This document shows, in pieces, positions 55,431 to 64,000 of a stretch of 64,000 bases of DNA. The notes beneath the pieces were generated by a model. It was given only the letters and a program-made list of their open reading frames with translations. It was not told the origin of the DNA and did not search any database. Within the stretch, counting starts at the first letter, position 1; every line of letters begins with the position of its first letter. Where the stretch lies: assembly GCA_037127315.1 (NCBI GenBank), contig JBBBDQ010001454.1, positions 2,601,501 to 2,665,500 on the forward strand, written 5' to 3'. A program made the position numbers and the translations under genes. This DNA comes from Ascarosepion bandense. Its lineage: Eukaryota > Mollusca > Cephalopoda > Sepiida > Sepiidae.

Positions 55431-55739
55431 CAAAAACAGATATGAAAATAGAAAAAATAGATTATATTGAACGTAATATGCAAACTGGAACAAGGGTTAG
55501 TCAATTTAGGAATACTATTACTTGAAATAAACATATAGTCTTGAAGTGAAATAGTATGTCCGGGTAACTAATACTAGATCCAACCAACTCCAACTATTTC
55601 TGCACCAACTTACAACTCAACCAAACTCTTCCGTTCTCACTACAGGCAGGATTATATGTACACTTGGCTGAGTCCATTATTTTAACAAAAAAGGAGCGAT
55701 CCCACAACACATACATTAGATTTTATAATTCCAGAGAAT

Positions 55740-56250
55740 TGTAAGGTTAATTCTTTAATATATTTTAATTTACTATAGTTTCAGGCATCTAATTCAGTAA
55801 TATGACACACTTCATGTACTTAATAATTTCCATTTTTTCTTGTAGACAAAGGAAACATGGTTCATTTACCGAAGTAGATATTCTAGCTTGTTTAAGAATT
55901 TTCCATTTAACTTTAGGTGTTTTATTTTCTTCTTTTAATTTCCAAAAATATTTAGAAAGTCATGTCATATTTTGTTTATCCTTATTAGTAAAACATGAGA
56001 GATAATTGGAAAAATGCTTTTTAAAAAGTTCATTGCATTTCCAATAAAAATTTTAGTAACCCTAGGATTCTCTACAGACGCGATAGAGCACGTGTAAACC
56101 AGGGATTTAGTTAAACACTTATTAGATAAGGCGCATTGGTTGGGATTTCTTCAATTACAAAAATGTTTACTATGGGACAAATTAAAATTCTACTACTCAT
56201 GTTATATTCGTGTCGAAGGTGCTAGTACATGTATCATATTTAAAACTGTA
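55740..56250 (-). pseudogene. Penelope-like GIY-YIG relic, second copy
   Basis: It aligns by eye with 13020-13470 in the same orientation (aaacatggttcatttaccga, ttaatttccaaaaatattta, catgtcatattttgtttatc, accagggatttagttaaaca). On the minus strand, IYLINRKF-like text and the FWKLK equivalent are visible but degraded, with stops. Beyond 56100 it extends about 150 bp further 5' than the 13-kb copy. No hammerhead is seen downstream. Confidence 0.65.
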
Positions 56251-56299
56251 TAAATTGTTTTAGACTTACGTACATTTTCAATTGCGTGTTCGTAAATTA

Positions 56300-58150
56300 T
56301 AAATGACATCGTTTATTATTAGTTGTTTTTTAACTTAAAAGAAATAGCTTTTGAAATTTGTATTTTTGTGGATTTTTAAAAACAATATTATTGTATTATC
56401 AACAATGATCCTCCTGATATACTTCAGGAACAGCAAATGATTTATTAACTATTATGAGCTCTCAAGTAATTCGAGAAACAGATACAACAGTTCCATTCAA
56501 AACTAATCTGTTTATAATGCAACAGAATAAAATATAAGTTGTCACTATGTCATTTACAAAGACAAGCGTCCTTTTAGAAGGAACAATCGCAAAAAAAGCG
56601 TTATTACAATTTCTGAAATTGTAATTGCTTCATATGTGTATATCCATTCCTGCCCTCATCTTGGCTTCCTAATCATCCTGTTATTGCTTGTTAGTGATAG
56701 CTTAATGAAAAGGACGTCAAAAATAGATTTGAAGAACAATATCCATTATTTTCTCACTCACTCTCGTGATCAGACAAAAGTATCCTCAGGGCATCTGTGT
56801 AATCTCATTCACGATTGAAGGCCAAAATATATGAAGACATTGTTATGACGTCAGTTGTAATATCCGGTTATATTCGGTCACGTGATTATGATCGTTATAC
56901 TAAAACTGAAACTGATTATGTCTTCCTTCAGTATTAAGACAACCTTTAATTTAAGTAAGCAACATAAAAGAAAATTGATCATTTATTTTCATCTGTCGAC
57001 ATCAAAAATGTAAAAATTTCGATGTAAAACTTAAGGCTTCTGAATGACCAATGCGCTTATTTCTTTTTCACAAATTACTTTTCGTAAAAGATGCAGGTTT
57101 CAAGTTTACTATTTACTCCTTATAAGTAACTACAACTTCCTTTTTATACGTAAATGATAATCATCATTCAAACAATGAGATATTTTATTAGAACAGTTTT
57201 AACCAATTTAGACCTTATACTCATTTCTTATACCTATCTCTATATTTGTTAATATTGCTATAGTCAGACGAAAAGTCCACATGATTGACTATGTGTTAAT
57301 CACTTCGTGTTTCTACCCGCTTCTCATCTTTCTCAATCACCCGAGTGGCCATTTGCCACTAAGTCGAAGTGGCCATTTCCCATTAGTTCACTTAGGATAT
57401 CAATCCGGACAACATGACACTAATCACCTTGAACAATAACGTAGCACGTACGCCTTGTCCGTCCATCGGGCCTTCAGTGCAACTTCGTGAGTGAACTGTG
57501 GACTGCTCAATTCAATGTCCATTTGCCTAGCCTATCAGGTTCCCTGGCTGCAAATCCCGTTTTAACCTTATTCTATCCACACTGAAACTGATTCCGTTTA
57601 CATATAATACTTGTGAAATTTGGCTTTTAAAGCACCAGACAATGCCTTAATAAGACAAACCAATATTCTTTTTCAAGGCACTGTTTCCTTTCAGGTTACG
57701 AGCGCTTATGACTCACCAAAGCTATAATAAGACAATCTACTTTTAACAATTTTAATGCGAAAAAAGGTATATATAAATATACAAAAATTAATTTCTATAA
57801 AAGAAAGCTGAGTAAATTACTTTGGATTAGTAGTTAGCATATTAGTTTTTTTTATATTTCAGCTGAAATGATTTCGATCTTCCATGTGCTCCTGATTTCT
57901 GGCTCGACTTCAATGACACTACATTAGTAATTAATATATATATATATATTGCTTAGTTGTTGATCATTTTGAAAGGATGCAATAGGAAGAATATCTTTTT
58001 GCTACTTTCACTTGGGATGATACGTTAGTTATGGGAGAGTGGTATACACAAATTTTCATTTATGTTCCCTATCAGCTGCAATGACATGCGAGTAATTTAA
58101 AATATCGGTTCAAAAGAACTAAACATTGAGAATATTAAAATCTTGCATTC
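56300..58150. other. Unassigned sequence
   Basis: No gene or element recognised. A short duplication (agtggccatttgccacta and agtggccatttcccatta) lies at 57346-57388, and a short (TA)n at 57934-57950. Confidence 0.4.
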
Positions 58151-58184
58151 CTCCATCGCATTGTATATATAATTTTAGTTCAAA

Positions 58185-58372
58185 AATTTGTAACTTTAAT
58201 TGAAAAGGTTCGTGTCGACTTCGAAGTTTCATAAAGACAATGTTATGATGCCCTCACTCATTGGGGCTGGGGTTTTTGCAAGAAACTCAGTTCCAACGCG
58301 TGAGGATGTCATAACAGTATCCTCACGAAACTTCGAAGTCGGCAGCAACCTGCTCAGTTAAAGTGACAAATT
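58185..58372. mobile_element. MITE-like element, relative of 15547-15681
   Basis: Left arm (aatttgtaactttaattg, then gtcgacttcgaagtttcata) and right arm (gaaacttcgaagtcggcagc, aacctgctcagttaaagtga) are imperfect inverses of about 55 bp. Shared end text with the 15.5-kb element shows one family. No coding capacity. Confidence 0.7.
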
Positions 58373-58699
58373 CTTTGCACTAAAAATATCAACACTTTAT
58401 TTCTACCCCGATAACGAGAACTTTACGATAAGAAACCTTCTTGCCAAAATACCTTTTATCAGTAAAACTATTTAAAAATCCATAAACTTGGCACCAAACA
58501 TAGCGATAGCTCAACCTTATGTGTGTGCGCGTGTGTACGAGCGTGTGTGTGTGTGTGAAGGTGTACGTATATTAAGAACAATTTTTATCATTGTGTCTTA
58601 GTAAGAGGTTTACTGATTGACATTTATATCCGAACCAACAGACCATCATTTTATTCAAAAAGATATACTATAAGTATATTTCATATATAAGGATAAGTA

Positions 58700-58960
58700 A
58701 CATTATAATCGGCATTTTTTACCTGTCAATCGCGTTTTCTCTTTCCCTTAACGCGCAAATACCCTTGGGAAAGGTATTAATCCGTCTCTTCCCTTATGAT
58801 TTAAATAACAGGATAGATTGAGTTTTATAACCTTGGCTGGCGACCAATCTACCGCAGAATGTAATGGCAACCTACTGCGGGATGATCTTCTACCCAGTCA
58901 GTCATGTCTCGAAAGAGACATGATCGTCCGAGCGTATATCACGTATGACAGTTCACTGAC
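58700..58960 (+). repeat. SINE-A copy, head decayed
   Basis: Body in plus orientation: acgcgcaaatacccttggga, aaggtattaatccgtct, ttggctggcgaccaatctac, gatcttctacccagtcagtc, ending gagcgtatatcacgta. It holds an 18-bp near-palindrome tgtctcgaaagagaca (58906-58921). Confidence 0.75.
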
Positions 58961-59329
58961 TGACTGAAATCACGTTTATTGACTTCTGTCCTGGTGAGAC
59001 TTTTAACATAAAGCCCTTATAAATACCTGTGTATCATATAAGTGATAACTCTTATATGATTAGGAAATAAACGAAGAAAAACCATGAATCTTTTTTTCTC
59101 TGCAATACATTTTGAAATAATGATCTTGAAATATATATCTTCATTTGATCGAATTTTACTTCCCCTAATCGTAGTTTTTGTCACATAATGTTGTTTATTC
59201 TCAAGTAATATCTCTATTTGATTTCTACCAATCTCAACTGGGCAACAAACCATATAGAATGATGAATTTTTTTCATCTTCATTGCTTACATATATCAAGA
59301 CGACATAAAAATCTTTTATTTGAAAGAGA

Positions 59330-59457
59330 AAAGAGAGAAAGAAACAAAGAAAGAAACAAAACAAACAAACAAACAAAAATACAAAATGGGGAAAAAACAA
59401 AAAAGAAGATATCTACATTATTTTAAAAGGGGAAAGTCTGTCTATATTGGATAAAAT

Positions 59458-59496
<39 letters not shown>

Positions 59497-59625
59497 TATA
59501 GAAAGAAAGAAGAAATTCCCGTATTTTTAAGCAGTAATTGAGAGACAGCGAGACAAAGCGACAGAAAAAGAAAGAAAAAAGAAAAAAGAAAGAAAGAATA
59601 TATCCCCGTGTTTTTTAAACAGTGA
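59330..59625. repeat. (GAAA)n-type polypurine tract
   Basis: Runs of gaaa and aaac with very few pyrimidines on the plus strand; the frames on the opposite strand (Phe/Leu-rich) follow from this. Confidence 0.85.
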
Positions 59626-59747
59626 AATTGACACCTACCGATCTGTGATATTAAAGTCTAATTGAATAATTTTTTTTCTCGACAGATCGAACGCAATAAG
59701 AGATAGATAAATCCGATTAAAAAATCAAATAATTGTTTATACCCACG

Positions 59748-59755
59748 CACACGCA

Positions 59756-59836
<81 letters not shown>
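59748..59836. repeat. (CA)n(TA)n microsatellite
   Basis: About 20 CA units then about 18 TA units. Confidence 0.95.
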
Positions 59837-59838
<2 letters not shown>

Positions 59839-60654
59839 ATACACATGCATCCTTGTGTAACTCAATTAAAACAACTGCTTTAGTTTTAGTTTCTTTTGTT
59901 TCTTTATACAGTTAGTTTTAGACCTACTAGAGTGACAGAGTGTAATCGATTTCGATGTTTTCTTCAGATTAGGTTATTTACTGTGGTGTTCAGTAATATG
60001 AATTTATTTTCGCGGTCTATGATGAAAATTGTTTGACCTTGAAAAGAATGCGTCATTCACTGAATGTTAGACAATTTCACTAAGAATGAAGGAAAAGACC
60101 AATGACTATGCAACAAATAAATAAAAAATGGAAACAAAGAAGAATTCTACCCAAAATCATGAAAAAACAACGGAAATTGCTTAAGGAAGGGATTGTAGAC
60201 TTAACCCTGACAGGGAATATTGAAGTCATGATAGAAAAGTTGTTGAATGCCATGATCGCCTAAGTCCTGAACGGACACAGTATATAAAGCAAGAATAAAA
60301 CAAACACATTAGTTTTTTTAAAATTGGATAATGGTTTTAAAGCAGTTAAAAGTGATATTTATTGAATGGGTTTAGTTAAAACTAGAGTCAAAAAACGAAT
60401 AAACTCAAAGAAAGCAATAATTTATACTTAAATATTACAAAGATTATAGTAAACTAAATATGACTACGTAGAATACATTACTAGAATATTTTCATCAAAT
60501 TCTTTTTATTTGTATTTTTTGTTTTTGTTACTCTTTTTTTAATTTTCTTGTTGTTTATGTATTTTTCACACTTTTGCACCCAAGACAAAGATATTTTTGT
60601 TGTGCAAAAGAAATTTGGAACTCATTAATTAGTAAGCGATGTAATTTTGTGGGG

Positions 60655-61141
60655 ATGAGTAAAGAAAGAAAGAAACAAAGAAAAAGAAAGAAACAAAGAA
60701 ACAAAGAATACAAAAGAAAAAAAGAAAGAAAGAATACAAAAACCAAAAGAAAGAAACAAAGAATGAATGCAAAAGAAACAAAAGTAAGAAAACAAAGGCA
60801 AGAAAGAAAAAAGACAAGAAAAAAGGAAGTAAAAACAGAAAAAATAAAAATAAGGAAATATTAAACGAAGAAATAAAAAAAAAACAGAAAGAAAAATTTT
60901 GAAACAACAAAAGGAAAAACAAAATACAGTTCCAGAAACTAATGGCCGAGCAAGATCAAAAGCGGAATGAACTAAAAGATAATTCAAAAACATATGTGCG
61001 AATAGGAAAAAAAGTTTTGAACGATAACGCATAAGTAAAATAAAGAAATGGTTAAAATATAAATTAGGAAGAATAGAAAAATCTGAAAAATCGACTAAAG
61101 AAAGAAAATTGTACTAGAATGAACGAAAACGAATAATTAAT

Positions 61142-61206
<65 letters not shown>

Positions 61207-61480
61207 GAGACAGGACCATGAAAAACATAAAAATAAAATAAGCGAAATAATTGAAAAAGAAAATAGCAGCGAAAAAATCAAACCAAACGCAAAAACCAAA
61301 TGAAAGGACCGCTGAGAAAAATGGGTAGAGAAAAAGATTGAAAAGCGTCAAGGAGATAACAGAATAAAAGTAAGGAAATACAGAAAAATAATGAAGAAGA
61401 AACGAAGAAAGCAGTGGAAAAAGTGACATCGATGATAAAATCAACAGCAAAAACCCCTACAAATCGGAACTCGTTTCTTT
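60655..61480. repeat. Long polypurine stretch with (GT)n
   Basis: Plus strand is dominated by A and G (gaaagaaagaaacaaagaaa and variants) for several hundred bases, interrupted by a (GT)n run at 61145-61200. Opposite-strand frames of about 100-135 codons rich in F, L and S are composition artefacts, not proteins. Confidence 0.8.
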
Positions 61481-61734
61481 AAAATCGATCAGATCTTCCC
61501 TGCAGGGATTGGCAAATTCTTACTTGGAAGGTCGGACATGCGCAAATTACTCGGGGCATTTCCTGACAACTGGATTTCTAAGTAGTGAGCACAAAAGGAG
61601 CTCTTGTTGTTCTTAATGAACTAAAACCCACTCTGACGCCGGGTTAGAGTGAATATAGCGGCAGCGCTTAGAGCAGCCTGACTAAGAGTATAAAGAACAT
61701 GGACTCTTGTGCAGCGAGGAATGATAAATACATA

Positions 61735-61983
61735 CCGTATATTTACAGGTATAAGGCGACCTGTAGATATAACGATACACAAAATGTAGGTAAATTCTTG
61801 TGAATTTATCTGGTATCCGTAATATAAAACGACCGAAAAAATAAGCTAGCCTACGTACGTTAGGCTAACCTACGCTGTCACTAGAAGTAAAACTATTATA
61901 AGGTTTCTACGAGTATAAAATAAAGCTGATGTTATTTTAAATTCCTTCCTATTATAATAAAGATCGTTGTGCATTTATTTGTT

Positions 61984-62034
<51 letters not shown>

Positions 62035-62330
62035 GATATTGTTACTATGTAACCCAGCACAACCGACTGAATGCTTTGTTCATTGCTAAACTAAGCCACT
62101 TCATATACCAGATGCCGACAAATATCAACTGCTAGTAGTTCTACTGAACTCCAATAGAACTCTAAAGAACTTCTATGAACTTCCCAAGAATTCCTCAAGA
62201 ACTTCAACATTTATTTTTGTATATAAATACAAAAAATGTGGCACAAGGCCAAAATTGGTGATGGGGAAAGCTGGTCTTCATCTGTCCTAATTTAACTTAG
62301 CTATTCACTTCCGTCGACCCTGACACACTT
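61735..62330. repeat. Diverse repeats: TIR-like start, (AT)n, dispersed block
   Basis: accgtatatttacaggtata followed by aggcgacc (61735-61762) looks like the end of a DNA-transposon family seen in invertebrates, with gcctacgtacgttaggc (61849-61865) palindromic. Pure TA at 61986-62030. gtggcacaaggccaaaattg (62240) resembles a dispersed cephalopod repeat. All three are recalled resemblances. Confidence 0.3.
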
Positions 62331-62754
62331 ACAATAAACCTTACACCATAATACCACATTTTTACTAACCATTCTTACCACATCCACTATAATACCTCAG
62401 GTGCTCTATGTAGTCCTACTTAACTCCCATATGTACAATTTTCAGTGGAGAGCATGGGCAGAAAATAACAACATTTAAAATTTCCCAATGACTTTATACA
62501 ATGAATACACGATATTTACAAGAAACTAAATATCCTCAAGAACTTCTCCCGTTAACTTCCTGTTAACTCTTATTAATATAGGAGGGAGAGTACATTATCT
62601 GAGGAATAGGTGTGTTTCCCCATAACAATTATGGACACAAAAGCAATCTTGTAGGACGCAAACAAAAACCTCTTCATAAGTTTTAAATTCTATACGGTAT
62701 CATATATGTTACCTTTAAATAGGACGACAATCAATAAATTGACATACTGTTAGT

Positions 62755-63010
62755 TAGTTGGTATATTGGTCGATCATGTCTCTTTCGAGACATGACTAAC
62801 TAGGCAGAAGATTTTTCCGCACTAGGTTGCCATTACTTTCTGTGGTAGACCGGTTGATTACTAAGGCTGTAGAACCCAATCTATCCTGCTATTCAACCCA
62901 TATCTACTTGTAATTGTGAGTAAGTGAATGAAACAAACTCGATTAAAATTCGAATTCAGCTCTCGGATTTCTCATTCCGAGTAAATATCCATTACACCAC
63001 AACTCAGATC
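62755..63010 (-). repeat. SINE-A copy, near full length
   Basis: Head on the minus strand: GTTGTGGTGTAATGGATATT (about 63003-62984) and GAATTCGAATTTTAAT (box B relic). The body follows, then gcagaagatttttccgcact and the end near gtcgatcatgtctctttcga. It carries the same tctttcgagacatga palindrome as the 58.8-kb copy. Confidence 0.75.
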
Positions 63011-63345
63011 TCGACGAAAACGCATTTTTCTCACTTTTGCTTTTTACTTTCGTTTCGTTATTTTTTTGTTTTGTTTTTTTGTTGTTGTTTTTGTTTTCTT
63101 TTTTTTTTTTTGCATTTTTCTCTTTTACTTGTTCTATATTGATAATCTATATTTGATTCTTGTCACAAAAACTGTTTCAACGGACCCAGTTGTAAGCCAC
63201 TTAGAGCAAATTACATTTCAATTTGTAACTCAAAATAACTTCTCCTTGGGCCAAACAGCTTTTCACAAGTTAAAATAAATGTCATTATTTTTTTCCTTCT
63301 AGAAAATCATGTTTGGAAAGAAAATGGGATATTGTCCTAAAAAGT

Positions 63346-63348
<3 letters not shown>

Positions 63349-63396
<48 letters not shown>
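63349..63396. repeat. (AT)n microsatellite; (ATA)n at 63826-63851
   Basis: Pure TA run; a second short AAT-type run lies 430 bp downstream. The remainder to the window end has no recognised feature. Confidence 0.9.
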
Positions 63397-63399
<3 letters not shown>

Positions 63400-64000
63400 G
63401 TTGATATGAAAACATAGACACGTAGAGTGAATATTCTCCGAGGATTTGGCAAGTTACAGGGAAAAGAGGTAAAGCCTTGCACATTTCAATACATTAGAAG
63501 AAGTAATTCGGAATCGAATTTAATTATTTCGAATTTTGATGTCATTTAAAGGCTTAGAAACCACGTCATTTGTGTGGGTAAAAAGATGTTGTTCAATTAG
63601 GTGAAAAAGCAAAGATTCTAATGGAAATTACAATTTGTATCAATGGTGGGGCAGATTGTATAAAATAGCGGCTGATCGAAAAGCAGCGACATCTGCTCAG
63701 TCAGTAAATATGTTTCAAGAGATATTGTTTTGTACAACCGATCACAAAAATGCATAAGGGAAACAGAAGAATGAAGAGAGTGATAAAAATGATTAAATAT
63801 AAAAGGAAAAATTTAAGTGGAAATAATAATAATAATAATAATAATAATAATCTAGAAATAGAAATTGATGGAATTTGAGACCTAAAGACCACAAGAGTAA
63901 CAGTGTTAATGGGTAATTTCATTCCAGTCAAAAAAGGATGGAAAAATTACGCCAATCTCGCCTATTCCATGTTTAATTTTCCTTATTTGATATTAAATTT

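Noticed and set aside
59017..59400. 127-codon minus-strand frame with a hydrophobic start
   Set aside because: The Phe-rich N-terminal part comes from the adjacent (GAAA)n tract, and the rest shows no family resemblance.
60625..61450. Minus-strand frames of 97-135 codons rich in F, L and S, with a plus-strand K/R-rich counterpart
   Set aside because: Explained by the polypurine tract; no domain, and both strands are open for the same reason.

Overview
The window looks like repeat-dense, AT-rich, non-coding DNA from an animal genome, most likely a cephalopod mollusc (octopus-like). The reasons are the long (AT)n, (GT)n and (GATA)n microsatellites, the tRNA-derived SINEs, and the mix of jockey/CR1-like LINEs, RTE-like LINEs, Penelope-like elements (PLEs), mariner and Tc1 transposons. 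The species call is inference. I found no host protein-coding gene: the only long intact reading frame is a retrotransposon polyprotein, and the window could equally be intergenic or intronic.

Layout. 0-5.4 kb: two SINE-A copies, a LINE 3' end, a foldback MITE, a tail-to-tail SINE hairpin and a mariner relic. 5.5-8.7 kb: mostly unassigned AT-rich DNA. 8.8-10.5 kb: a decayed Penelope-like reverse transcriptase (+). 11.9-13.7 kb: a SINE with a hammerhead-ribozyme architecture, then a minus-strand PLE end with two tandem hammerhead motifs, a GIY-YIG relic and a tRNA-like sequence inside perfect inverted repeats. 14.7-21.8 kb: foldback elements and four minus-strand 3' ends of one LINE family. 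24-33 kb: mariner copies, an unclassified repeat nested in one of them, a repeat family with an internal ~122-bp tandem array, and RTE-like LINE relics. 33.4-36.9 kb: a GC-rich possible LTR, 5S-rRNA-like pieces in a mariner, and a Tc1-like element with palindromic ends. 38.3-43.5 kb: a ~300-bp tandem array, a GC-rich leader and an intact 963-aa endonuclease/reverse-transcriptase LINE ORF. 43.57-45.75 kb: a Tc1-type element with ~235-bp inverted repeats mixed with PLE pieces. 46-64 kb: more SINEs, foldbacks, a 5S-like pseudogene, PLE and LINE relics, and long polypurine tracts.

How the parts relate. The intact LINE at 40.4 kb is the best source model for 3'-truncated copies at 1.3, 16.3, 18.6, 20.0, 20.9, 32.0 and 48.8 kb, which share its C-terminal coding region and its 3' end (TGAAATGATTAAAA type). 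Self-cleaving-RNA architecture recurs in two contexts: PLE termini and a tRNA-headed SINE whose (AT)n tail starts right after the ribozyme. Short-spacer palindromes built from transposon ends occur at least five times. These patterns, more than any gene, are what is distinctive here.
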